From Candidatus Andeanibacterium colombiense (GTDB lineage Bacteria > Pseudomonadota > Alphaproteobacteria > Sphingomonadales > Sphingomonadaceae), in the NCBI GenBank assembly GCA_029202985.1, contig CP119316.1, positions 1,488,001 through 1,552,000 on the forward strand: a stretch of DNA of 64,000 bases. Reading direction: 5' to 3'. How positions within the stretch are numbered: the first letter of the stretch is position 1; each line of letters begins with the position of its first letter. The notes under the pieces are model-generated. The model was given only the letters and a program-made list of their open reading frames with translations, was not told the DNA's origin and did not search any database. Position numbers and translations under genes: made by a program. Positions 35,509 through 43,731 of this stretch are shown here, piece after piece.

Positions 35509-36516
35509 CTAAGCGAAAACCGGCATCACCTCGGCACCGAACAATTCCGCCGAGCGGGTCACTTCCGGCACCCGCATTCCGCCAAAGGCGAACCACCCGA
35601 CCATGTAGTTCACCCCGCGCGCAAGCTCCTGCCCTACGAAGGCGCGGACCGTGGCGGGCGAGCCGGCACAGCAATTGCCGCGGGCCTGCAGTTCGTCCCA
35701 GCTGTCAGGATAGGCCTCGGTCAGCGGCCGGGGATAGCCGCGTTCCATCCACAATTGCGCGAAGCTGTCGCGCCAGCGCAAATAGGCCGGGCGCGCGATC
35801 GCGAGGGCTTCCTCGTCCGTCCCGGCGACCACGATATGGCGGCTGATCCCGACCAGCGGCATTTCCGCTTCCGGCCGCCCGGTCTCTGCCCAGGCCTGGC
35901 GGAAAGTATCCGTCACCATCCGCACCCGCTCGCCATAGGCCAGCGTGACGATGTTGATCCCTTCGCGCGCGGCCCATTTGATCGAATCCGGGCTGCCCGC
36001 GCCGTACCACAGCGGCGGGTGCGGCTGCTGGACCGGCTTCACCCGCATCGGCACCCGGTCGAAACGGTAGTGCGTTCCCCGATGGGTCAGCTCATCCGAA
36101 GCCAGCCCCTTGAGCAGGATCTCCAGGCTTTCGTCGAACAGCGCCCGCTGGTCGTCCATCTCGACACCGTAGAAGCCCATCTCGACTAGCGACGCCCCGC
36201 GCCCGACACCGAGCTGGAGCCGGCCGTTGGAGAGCGAATCCAGCATCGCCACTTCCTCGATCAGCCGCAGCGGATGGTGGATCGGCAGCAGGTAGACCAG
36301 CGGCCCGAATTTGAGCCGCGTGGTCCGCTGCGCCATCGCGGCGAGCAGCACCGAGGGCGACGGTGCGCGGCCGAGCGGGGTGCCGTGATGTTCGGCGACG
36401 TGGTAAGCGTAAAACCCGCAGCGATCATAGGCCTCGGCCATCCGCAGCCGGTCCTCGAGCTGCCGCGCGAGGCTCTGTCCGTCATCATCGACATGGTCGA
36501 ATACGCCGAATTTCAT
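35509..36516 (-). CDS. LLM-class flavin-dependent oxidoreductase
   Basis: A 335-residue luciferase-like monooxygenase family protein. Recognisable parts: MKFGVFDHVDD at the start, FYAYHVAEHHGTP, RLIEEVAMLDSLSNGRLQLGVGRGAS, and PPLWYGAGSPDSIKWAAREG. It should use reduced FMN with oxygen, or F420. Context (OmpA gene, then a palindromic repeat) does not indicate the substrate. Confidence 0.9.
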   Translation of the reverse strand: MKFGVFDHVDDDGQSLARQLEDRLRMAEAYDRCGFYAYHVAEHHGTPLGRAPSPSVLLAAMAQRTTRLKFGPLVYLLPIHHPLRLIEEVAMLDSLSNGRLQLGVGRGASLVEMGFYGVEMDDQRALFDESLEILLKGLASDELTHRGTHYRFDRVPMRVKPVQQPHPPLWYGAGSPDSIKWAAREGINIVTLAYGERVRMVTDTFRQAWAETGRPEAEMPLVGISRHIVVAGTDEEALAIARPAYLRWRDSFAQLWMERGYPRPLTEAYPDSWDELQARGNCCAGSPATVRAFVGQELARGVNYMVGWFAFGGMRVPEVTRSAELFGAEVMPVFA

Positions 36517-36575
36517 GCCCTCTCCGTTTTGCCTGCGTCATGCCCGTTCGCGAAAGGAGCAGCAAGCATGCTCGA

Positions 36576-36650
36576 GTCCCTGCGCAGGCAGGGACCTCAG
36601 GCAGTTATGGTGCTTGGCCGATGGAGACCCCGGCCTTCGCCGGGGAGCGG
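36576..36650. repeat. Family D palindromic repeat
   Basis: CCCTGCGCAGGCAGGGACCTCAGG is followed by GACCCCGGCCTTCGCCGGGG, two stem-loops of the same class as those at 22684 (CCTGCGAAGGCAGGGACCCCAGG) and 26580. It separates the flavoprotein gene from the queuosine precursor transporter gene. Confidence 0.6.
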
Positions 36651-36669
36651 AATGGGTTTGGTGGGCCGC

Positions 36670-37305
36670 TCACGCCCAGCGCCGCGCCAGCCTGACGAAC
36701 AGCGTAATCAACAGCGGGACCAGCACGATCGACAGCACCACCTTCGCCAATGCCTGGCCGAGGATCAGGTCGCCGATCGGGCGCACGCCGAAAAAACCGA
36801 TGGTGATGAAGATCATCGTGTCGACGATCTGGCTGAGCACCGAGGCGACCGCGCCGCGCACGGCGACCAGCTTGCCCTTGGCCGCGCCAAGCTTGGCGAA
36901 AATAAACACGTTGAGGGTCATCGACACGCCGTAGGAAATGATCCCCGCCACCATCAGCCGCGCGCTCTGGCCGAGCACGATCGGGAAAGCCGCCTTGGCC
37001 GGTTCGTACATCCCCGGATCGGTCGGCAATTGGATCACGATCCAGGTCAGCACGATCGCGGTACTGAGCGGGATGAAGCCGTAGCGCACCAGCCGGTCGG
37101 CGACCTTGCGCCCGTAGAGTTCGGCCACCGCGCTCGACAATGCGACCAGCATCAGGAACGGGAAAATCCCCGCCTCGACCGCCAGCGGGCCGAGGCCCAC
37201 CTGCTTCGAGCCGAGCACCCCGGCGGTGCAGGTCATCCCGCCGTACAGCAGCGCAAGCGCGAACAGCGGGCGGGGGAGCGAAATCTCGGATGCGTCGGAT
37301 GCCAT
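36670..37305 (-). CDS. Queuosine precursor transporter (YhhQ/VUT family)
   Basis: A 211-residue inner-membrane protein with about six TM helices. ALLYGGMTCTAGVLGSKQV, SSAVAELYGRKVADRLV, and SQIVDTMIFITIGFFGV are typical of the vitamin uptake transporter family that takes up queuosine precursors. Start at MASDASEISLPRPL; the longer upstream frame is not membrane-like and runs into the divergent gap. It fits with queE elsewhere in the window. Confidence 0.88.
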   Translation of the reverse strand: MASDASEISLPRPLFALALLYGGMTCTAGVLGSKQVGLGPLAVEAGIFPFLMLVALSSAVAELYGRKVADRLVRYGFIPLSTAIVLTWIVIQLPTDPGMYEPAKAAFPIVLGQSARLMVAGIISYGVSMTLNVFIFAKLGAAKGKLVAVRGAVASVLSQIVDTMIFITIGFFGVRPIGDLILGQALAKVVLSIVLVPLLITLFVRLARRWA

Positions 37306-37436
37306 GCCCCCTTGCGTATTATGCGCCGCCGGAAATGAAAAGCGGGCACGCGCGCAAGCTGTTTGACCTTGGCGCGAGAGACGAAGCATAGTCGCGCGAG
37401 CCGGGGATTCGCTCCCGTCGCAGGAGTGCCGCAAGC

Positions 37437-38747
37437 TTGCTCATCAACCTCGCCGGAATCGTCGCGATCCTCGCGCTCGCCTTCCTCCTTTCGAGCGGCA
37501 AGAAACGCATCCGCATGCGCGTGGTCGGCGCGGCCTTCGCGCTGCAGGTCGCGATCGCCGGGCTGGTGCTGGCGACGCCGTGGGGCCGGATCGCGATCCA
37601 GACGATGGCCAACGGGGTTTCCGCGCTGCTCTCCTATGCCGGCAGCGGGACCGAGTTCCTGTTCGGCGCGCCGAAGGACAATCCGCTTGCGGGCAGCTTC
37701 GCTTTGGGCGCGCTGCCGGTGATCATCTTCTTCGCGGCGCTGGTTTCGATCCTCTATTATCTCGGGATCATGCAACTGGTGGTGCGCTGGGTCGGCGGTG
37801 CGATCGGCTGGGTCACCGGGATCGGCAAGGTCGAATCGCTCGGCGCCGCCGCCAACATCTTCGTCGGCCAGTCAGAAAGCCCGCTGGTGGTGCGGCCCTA
37901 TCTCGCCGCGCTCGGACCTTCGGGGATATTCACCCTGATGACGGTGGGCATGGCCGGCGTGGCGGGGACGATCCTCGCGGCCTACGCGGGTGTGCTCGGG
38001 CCGGCCTACCTGCCCTATCTCCTCGCCGCCTCGTTCATGTCCGCGCCCGGCGGAATCCTGATGGCGAAGATCATCATGCCCGACGAAGTGCCCGGCCCGG
38101 TCGATCCCGACGAGGTCAGGCTGCCGAAGAACCGGATCAGCGCCGAAGGCCCGGCCGCGCTGACCGAAGGCGGCGAGGTCCCGCACGAAGTCGCGGTGGC
38201 CGAGACCTTCGAGGACGGTGTGCGCCCCGCCAACATCATCGAGGCCGCGGCGCAGGGTGCGCAGACCGGGGTCAAGCTCGCGGTCGCGGTCGGCGCGATG
38301 GTGCTGGCCTTCGTCGCGCTGGTCGCGCTGGCCAACGGGCTGCTCGGCGAAGCGGGGCATCTGGTCGGGCTCGAGGGGCTGACCTTCCAGAAACTGCTCG
38401 GCTACCTGTTCGCGCCGGTGATGTATCTGCTCGGCATTCCGTGGAACGAAGCGCAGGTCGCGGGCGGATTGTTCGGGACCAAGGTGGTGCTTAACGAATT
38501 CGTCGCCTTCATCGATCTCGGCGGCGACGTCGGCGCGGCGCTGTCAGACCGGACGCGGGCGATCGTGACCTTCTCGCTCTGCGGCTTCGCGAACTTCAGC
38601 TCGATCGCGATCCAGATGGCCGTGACCGGCGGCCTCGCCCCGAACCAGCGCCCGGTGATCGCCAGGCTCGGCCTGCGCGCGCTCGCCGCGGGCTCGCTCG
38701 CCAACCTCATGAGCGCGGCGCTGGCCGGGCTGTTCATGCCGGCCTGA
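37437..38747 (+). CDS. NupC-type concentrative nucleoside transporter
   Basis: A 436-residue CNT-family permease with ten or more TM helices. Signatures: IFVGQSESPLVVRPYL, SAPGGILMAKIIMPDE, GLFGTKVVLNEFVAF and FSLCGFANFSSIAIQMA, the last two carrying the nucleoside and sodium binding residues. An unusual polar loop (about residues 220-270, rich in Pro, Glu and Ala) lies in the middle. The gene starts at a TTG with GCAGGAG upstream, and is divergent from the queuosine precursor transporter gene. Confidence 0.9.
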   Translation: MLINLAGIVAILALAFLLSSGKKRIRMRVVGAAFALQVAIAGLVLATPWGRIAIQTMANGVSALLSYAGSGTEFLFGAPKDNPLAGSFALGALPVIIFFAALVSILYYLGIMQLVVRWVGGAIGWVTGIGKVESLGAAANIFVGQSESPLVVRPYLAALGPSGIFTLMTVGMAGVAGTILAAYAGVLGPAYLPYLLAASFMSAPGGILMAKIIMPDEVPGPVDPDEVRLPKNRISAEGPAALTEGGEVPHEVAVAETFEDGVRPANIIEAAAQGAQTGVKLAVAVGAMVLAFVALVALANGLLGEAGHLVGLEGLTFQKLLGYLFAPVMYLLGIPWNEAQVAGGLFGTKVVLNEFVAFIDLGGDVGAALSDRTRAIVTFSLCGFANFSSIAIQMAVTGGLAPNQRPVIARLGLRALAAGSLANLMSAALAGLFMPA

Positions 38748-38751
38748 ACCG

Positions 38752-39681
38752 ATGCCCGACATCGCCACCGTCTCGCTCGCCCGCCCGCTCGCCGAAGTCG
38801 CCGACGAGCTGGGGCTCAGCTTCAGCGAATGGGGCTTCGCGGTGGTCCGCGATCACGGCATTCCCGCCGATCTGGTCGCCAGGGCATGGGAGCTGACCCG
38901 CGAGTTCTTCGCCCTGCCCGATGCGGTGAAGCGCGAATATTTCATTCCCGGCGGCATGGGCCAGCGCGGCTACACCCCGTTCGGGACCGAGCGGGCGAAG
39001 AACGCTGCGGTGCAGGATCTGAAGGAATTCTGGCACGTCGGACGCAGCCTGCCGCCGGGCGACCCGCTCGCGGCGATCATGCAGCCCAATCTGTGGCCCG
39101 CGGAAGTGCCCGGCTTCCGCGAAACCATGCAGCAGCTCTACACCGCCTTCGAAGTCGCGGGCGGGCGCATCCTGCAGGCGATCGCGCTGCATCTGGGGCT
39201 GAGCCAGCACTGGTTCGATCCGGCGATCGAGAACGGCAATTCGGTGATGCGCCTGCTGAATTATCCGCCGCTGCCCGAAGGCGCGCCAGAAGGCGCGATC
39301 CGCGCGGCCGCGCATGGCGACATCAACACGATCACCCTGCTGCTGGGGGCCGAGGAGGCCGGGCTGCAACTGCTCTCCGCCACCGGTGAGTGGCTTTCGA
39401 TCCGCCCACCCGAAGGGGCGCTGGTGGTCAATATCGGCGACATGCTCGAACGGCTGACCAACAACCGGCTCAAATCCACGCTGCACCGCGTGCTCAACCC
39501 GGTCGGCGAAGCGGCACGGCGCGCGCGCTATTCGATGCCGTTCTTCCTCCACTTCCGCCCGGACTTCATGATCCGAACCCTGCCGCAATGCATCGATGCC
39601 GCGCATCCGGACCTCTATCCGGAACCGCTATCTAGCAATGAATTCCTCCAGCAGCGGCTGCGCGAAATCAATCTAGGTTGA
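38752..39681 (+). CDS. 2-oxoglutarate/Fe(II)-dependent oxygenase (isopenicillin N synthase-like)
   Basis: A 309-residue double-stranded beta-helix oxygenase. The iron triad is in AHGDINTITLL (His, Asp) and KSTLHRV (His), with an RYS motif for the co-substrate in ARYSMPFFLHF. The N-terminal part has the DIOX_N pattern (GFAVVRDHGIPADLV, FFALPDAVKREY). Starts four bases after the CNT gene, so the two may be cotranscribed, perhaps acting on a nucleoside or base, though this is only a guess. Confidence 0.9.
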   Translation: MPDIATVSLARPLAEVADELGLSFSEWGFAVVRDHGIPADLVARAWELTREFFALPDAVKREYFIPGGMGQRGYTPFGTERAKNAAVQDLKEFWHVGRSLPPGDPLAAIMQPNLWPAEVPGFRETMQQLYTAFEVAGGRILQAIALHLGLSQHWFDPAIENGNSVMRLLNYPPLPEGAPEGAIRAAAHGDINTITLLLGAEEAGLQLLSATGEWLSIRPPEGALVVNIGDMLERLTNNRLKSTLHRVLNPVGEAARRARYSMPFFLHFRPDFMIRTLPQCIDAAHPDLYPEPLSSNEFLQQRLREINLG

Positions 39682-39764
39682 GTCGGGGATATGCGGCCCG
39701 GCCGCAGGAACCTGGTCGCATTGCGGTCGCAGCCATGTGGAAAACTGGTTGCATGTGAAAATTT

Positions 39765-39794
39765 CCGCGATGTTGCACTGCAGCAACATTGCGG
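39765..39794. promoter_or_regulatory. 30-base palindrome upstream of the TonB receptor gene (candidate operator)
   Basis: Left arm CCGCGATGTTGC and right arm GCAACATTGCGG are complementary at 11 of 12 positions around a 6-base ACTGCA centre. It lies about 155 bases before the GTG start of the receptor gene, in a 266-base gap otherwise without genes. The later part of the gap holds GGTTGCG near 39852 and 39889 and its complement CGCAACC near 39877. A repressor binding site is likely, though a hairpin cannot be excluded. Confidence 0.55.
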
Positions 39795-39947
39795 AGAATA
39801 TAGCGTTTTTTCAACGCGAAATGGTGCAGTGCAGCGCGATTTTCGGGACCAGGTTGCGCCTGTAACCACCCTGTCACGCAACCGCCATGGTTGCGACGCG
39901 GACGGCACATAGGGACACCGTCAGTCACGCAAGCAGGGAGCCCCACC

Positions 39948-42900
39948 GTGAAAATCAAATACCTTCTGGCCGCGAGCATCGTCGGCCTTTCCGCCAGCGT
40001 CGCCCTCCCGACCGCGGCCTTCGCGCAGGAAACGACCTCGGCCATTTCCGGGCAGGTGGTCGATGACAACGGCACCGCCGTCGCCGGCGCCACGGTGACC
40101 GTGACGCACGTCGCTTCCGGCACGACCTCGGTCGGCACCACCAACGCATCGGGCACTTATACGCTGCGCGGCCTGCGCCCCGGCGGACCCTACACCGTGA
40201 CCGTCGATGCCGACACTTATGCCGAGCAGACCGTCAACGACGTCGCGCTGACCCTCGGTGAAGTGACCAATGTTCCGATCAAGATCACCGGCAACGCGAT
40301 CGTGGTGACCGCCGCTTCCGTCGGCGCGAGCAGCCAGGCACGCGGTTCGCAGTCGAGCTTCGATTCCGACCAGATCGCCGGCATCGTTTCCGCCCGCCGC
40401 GACGTGCGCGACATCATCCGGCGCGATCCGATGTCGGCCTACAACCCGAACATCGGCGGCGTCACCATCGCCGGCGGCAACATCCGCACCCAGCGCTTCT
40501 CGGTCGACGGTCTGCAGATGCAGGACAGCTTCGGCCTCAACTACGGCGGCCTGCCCTCGACCCGCGGCATCGTCTCGATCGAGGCGATCGACCAGCTGAC
40601 GGTGAAGGCGGCGCCGTTCGATATTTCGGAAGGCAACTTCCAGGGCGGCGCGGTCAACGTCGTGCTCAAGTCCGGCACCAACGACATCCACGGCAGCGGG
40701 TTCTACACCTGGGGCGGCGACTGGGGCACCGGCAACCTGACCCGCGACAACCAGACGCTCCCCTCCGGCACCAAGAAGGTCGGCAAGACCACGATCTTCA
40801 AGTTCAAGAACTGGGGCGTCAGCCTGTCGGGTCCGCTGATCAAGGACAAATTATTCATCTACGCGGCTTATGAAGACCTGACAGAAGGCGCCGCCAACAC
40901 CTATGGCCCGACCGACGGTTCGGCCGCCAACGTCGTCCCGAACCTGACCCAGGCGCAGATCGACAACGTGATCCGCCTGTTCGGCTCGGCCGGCTATGAC
41001 GATTACAATGTCGGCAACGTCCCCACCGCCCTGTCCGAAACCGACCGCAAGGCCTCGGTCAAGCTCGACTGGAACATCACCGACGGCCAGCGCCTTTCGG
41101 CCACCTATATCCATCACGAGAACGGCCTGCCCAACTTCGCCACCGGCGCGGCGACCGGCAGCAACAGCACCGCCACCCCCTATATCCAGCTCCAGTCCAA
41201 CCAGTACCAGCTGACCGAATTCACCAATGCGGTGTCGGCCCAGTTGAACTCGCAATGGAGCAGCAACTTCTCGACCGAGGTGCGCGGCGCCTACAAATAT
41301 TACGAGCGCGGCCAAACGGCCTGGTTCGGCGCGGATTACGCCCAGTTCGCGGTCTGCCTCGACCCGACCAGCCAGGGCGGATACTACGATCCGGCCAACG
41401 CGTCCGCTTCTGCCTTCGCCACAAAGTGCGTGGATGGCTCGCCGATCATCCGCATGGGCCCGGACACGCCACGCCAGGCGAATTTGTTCCACAGCTACCA
41501 GACGAGCTTCAACGCCAATGCCCAGCTCGCGCTTGGCACGCACAACATCAAGTTCGAAGCGGACTACGTCCGCAACCGGATCTACAATCTGTTCGTCTAT
41601 GGCGGCTCATCGCTCTCGGCGGGCGCGACCGGCGGCGCCAACGGCGCCTATTATTTCGACTCGCTGGCGGATTTCCAGAACCGCACCGCGAACGAACTGT
41701 CGCTCAACATCCCGTCGACCGGCAACAAGGCAGACGGCGCGGTCGACTGGGTCTACGAGATGTACACCGCCGGCCTGCAGGACACGTGGAAGCCGTTCTA
41801 CAACTTCACGGTCAACGGCGGCGTCCGCTACGACTGGTATTCCTCGGACAAGCCGCAGCTCAACAACGCGCTGGTGACCCGCTATTCGTCGCTCTATCCG
41901 GGGCTCGACAACACCTCGAGCCTCGACGGGCGCGGCAAGCTCCAGCCGCGGATCGGCTTCAACTGGACGCCGATCCCCTCGCTGCGCATCTCCGGCGGTG
42001 TCGGCCTGTTCGCGGGCGGCCTGTCCGACGTGTTCATCTCGAACAACTTCTCGAACAGCGGTGCGGCGATCAACGACGCCGGCGCGGCGCTTGCCAGCGT
42101 CGATATCGTGCGCACGGGCCCTAATTCCTGCATCGAGCGCGCATCCAACGTCGTTTTGCCCACCGGCCTCTGCGCCGCAGCGCTCAACAACGTCGGCGGC
42201 AGCTCCCCGCCGCAAGCAGTAGTCGACTACATCAAGGCCAACGCCACCGTTTCCGCGGCGGCTTCGACCAACCTGCTGGATCCGGATTTCAAGATCCCGG
42301 CCCAGTGGAAATACAACCTCTCGGCCGTCTGGCGCCCCGAGTTCGGCGATACCGGGCTCGGTAGCGGATGGACTTTCCGCGCCGACGTGCTGCACTCCGA
42401 AGCGCAGCAGGCGGTACGCTGGATCGATCTGCGCGCCCAGCCGCTGGTGACCGGCGGCATTGCCCAGGTCGCCCCCGACGGGCGCCCGCGCTACGCGGGC
42501 ATCGGTGGCAGCGGCAACTGGGACGTCGAGCTTACCAACACCACCAAGGGCCAGGCCTGGGTGTGGTCGGCCGGCCTCTCAAAGATGCTGGGCGCCTTCG
42601 ACCTGAGTGCGTCCTACACCCATCAGGACGTCAAGGATGTCGCGGGCATCCTGACCAGTTCGTCGGTCAACAGCAGCTATGCGATCGCCACTTCGGATCC
42701 GAACAGCGGCGGCGACTATGGCCGGTCGAGCTTCGAGGTCACGCATACCTTCCGTGCGAACCTGGACTTCAAGCACCGCTTCTTCGGCGACAACGAAACC
42801 CGCTTCAACGTCAACTGGGAATTGCGCTCCGGCCAGCCCTTCTCCGTCACGATGAACGATTCGGCCGGACGTAACGGCGTCTTCGGCACCGCGCAGAACA

Positions 42901-43382
42901 CCACCGCACACCTGCTCTACGTTCCCGATTTCAGCCTGACCCCGACCAATGGCGGGCTGACCTACGGCATCGTGACCTTCAGTAACGACGATACCCGCAA
43001 GGCCGTGCAGGCGCTGGTCGAAGGCACCAAGCTGAAGGATTATCAGGGCGGCATCGCGCCGAAGAACCTGCTGACCGGTCCGTGGTACAACAAGGTCGAC
43101 CTCAACCTGGCCCAGCAGCTCCCGGTTCCGCTCACCGATGGCGGGAAGTTCACCCTGATGTTCGGGATCGAGAACTTCCTGAACCTGCTGAACCGCGACT
43201 GGGGCAGTTACCAGGACTACGGGGTCAGCCAGACGGTCGTGACCGTCGCTTGCAACGGCGCACCCTCGGGCGGCCAGACCTGCCCCGGCTATAAGTACTC
43301 ATCCTACGCCGCGCCGACGACGCAGACTTATTCGAAGCCTTCGCTCTACGCGATCCGCGTGGGCGTCCGCGTCGATTTCTAA
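39948..43382 (+). CDS. TonB-dependent receptor (Oar-like, with carboxypeptidase-regulatory-like domain)
   Basis: A 1144-residue outer-membrane receptor for TonB-driven import of a large or scarce substrate. A signal peptide (KYLLAASIVGLSASVAL, cleavage after AFA) leads to a carboxypeptidase-regulatory-like domain (GQVVDDNGTAVAGATVTV) at about 30-110, a plug (about 130-240, with VDGLQMQDSFGLNYGG), and a 22-strand barrel region ending in RVDF. The GTG start has CAGGGAG upstream; a longer in-frame ORF adds no leader-like sequence. First gene of the oxidation island by position. The ligand is unknown. Confidence 0.92.
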   Translation: MKIKYLLAASIVGLSASVALPTAAFAQETTSAISGQVVDDNGTAVAGATVTVTHVASGTTSVGTTNASGTYTLRGLRPGGPYTVTVDADTYAEQTVNDVALTLGEVTNVPIKITGNAIVVTAASVGASSQARGSQSSFDSDQIAGIVSARRDVRDIIRRDPMSAYNPNIGGVTIAGGNIRTQRFSVDGLQMQDSFGLNYGGLPSTRGIVSIEAIDQLTVKAAPFDISEGNFQGGAVNVVLKSGTNDIHGSGFYTWGGDWGTGNLTRDNQTLPSGTKKVGKTTIFKFKNWGVSLSGPLIKDKLFIYAAYEDLTEGAANTYGPTDGSAANVVPNLTQAQIDNVIRLFGSAGYDDYNVGNVPTALSETDRKASVKLDWNITDGQRLSATYIHHENGLPNFATGAATGSNSTATPYIQLQSNQYQLTEFTNAVSAQLNSQWSSNFSTEVRGAYKYYERGQTAWFGADYAQFAVCLDPTSQGGYYDPANASASAFATKCVDGSPIIRMGPDTPRQANLFHSYQTSFNANAQLALGTHNIKFEADYVRNRIYNLFVYGGSSLSAGATGGANGAYYFDSLADFQNRTANELSLNIPSTGNKADGAVDWVYEMYTAGLQDTWKPFYNFTVNGGVRYDWYSSDKPQLNNALVTRYSSLYPGLDNTSSLDGRGKLQPRIGFNWTPIPSLRISGGVGLFAGGLSDVFISNNFSNSGAAINDAGAALASVDIVRTGPNSCIERASNVVLPTGLCAAALNNVGGSSPPQAVVDYIKANATVSAAASTNLLDPDFKIPAQWKYNLSAVWRPEFGDTGLGSGWTFRADVLHSEAQQAVRWIDLRAQPLVTGGIAQVAPDGRPRYAGIGGSGNWDVELTNTTKGQAWVWSAGLSKMLGAFDLSASYTHQDVKDVAGILTSSSVNSSYAIATSDPNSGGDYGRSSFEVTHTFRANLDFKHRFFGDNETRFNVNWELRSGQPFSVTMNDSAGRNGVFGTAQNTTAHLLYVPDFSLTPTNGGLTYGIVTFSNDDTRKAVQALVEGTKLKDYQGGIAPKNLLTGPWYNKVDLNLAQQLPVPLTDGGKFTLMFGIENFLNLLNRDWGSYQDYGVSQTVVTVACNGAPSGGQTCPGYKYSSYAAPTTQTYSKPSLYAIRVGVRVDF

Positions 43383-43409
43383 GCTCAAGCTCACGCTTGA
43401 AAACGGGGG

Positions 43410-43437
43410 ACGGCGGCACTGCGGTGCCGCCGTTTTC
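43410..43437 (+). terminator. Rho-independent terminator after the TonB receptor gene
   Basis: ACGGCGGCAC-TGC-GGTGCCGCCGT forms a 10-base-pair stem with a short loop, directly followed by TTTTCGTTTG. It starts 27 bases after the receptor stop codon, so the receptor gene is probably a separate transcript from the PQQ genes. Confidence 0.8.
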
Positions 43438-43480
43438 GTTTGTGGCCTTGGCGACCCCGTATCTCCGCTAGATTCCTTCC

Positions 43481-43612
43481 GTCATCCTGAACTCGTTTCA
43501 GGATCCATCGTGCCTGAAGCCCTATTCCATAGGTGGTATGCGGCCGTGCCCGTTATCGTCCGCTTCTTTCGGTCGAGTGGAGAAATGGATCCTGAAACGA
43601 GTTCAGGATGAC
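43481..43612. repeat. Family F inverted repeat with identical 28-base arms
   Basis: The left arm (43481-43508, opening GTCATCCTGAACTCGTTTC) is the exact complement of the right arm (43585-43612, ending GAAACGAGTTCAGGATGAC). About 76 bases separate them. It occupies most of the 349-base gap between the receptor terminator and the first PQQ gene. No gene was seen in this gap. Perfect arms suggest recent movement or gene conversion. Confidence 0.9.
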
Positions 43613-43731
43613 GGAGATAGCCGTTAGCTTGCAAACGAAATTGATTGTGTCCGGATCAGCCGTTACACCCACCGCTAAATCGAAGGGTAGCAAGCCCGCA
43701 AAGGGCAGCCCGAGTGGGAAGAGGGAAATTC

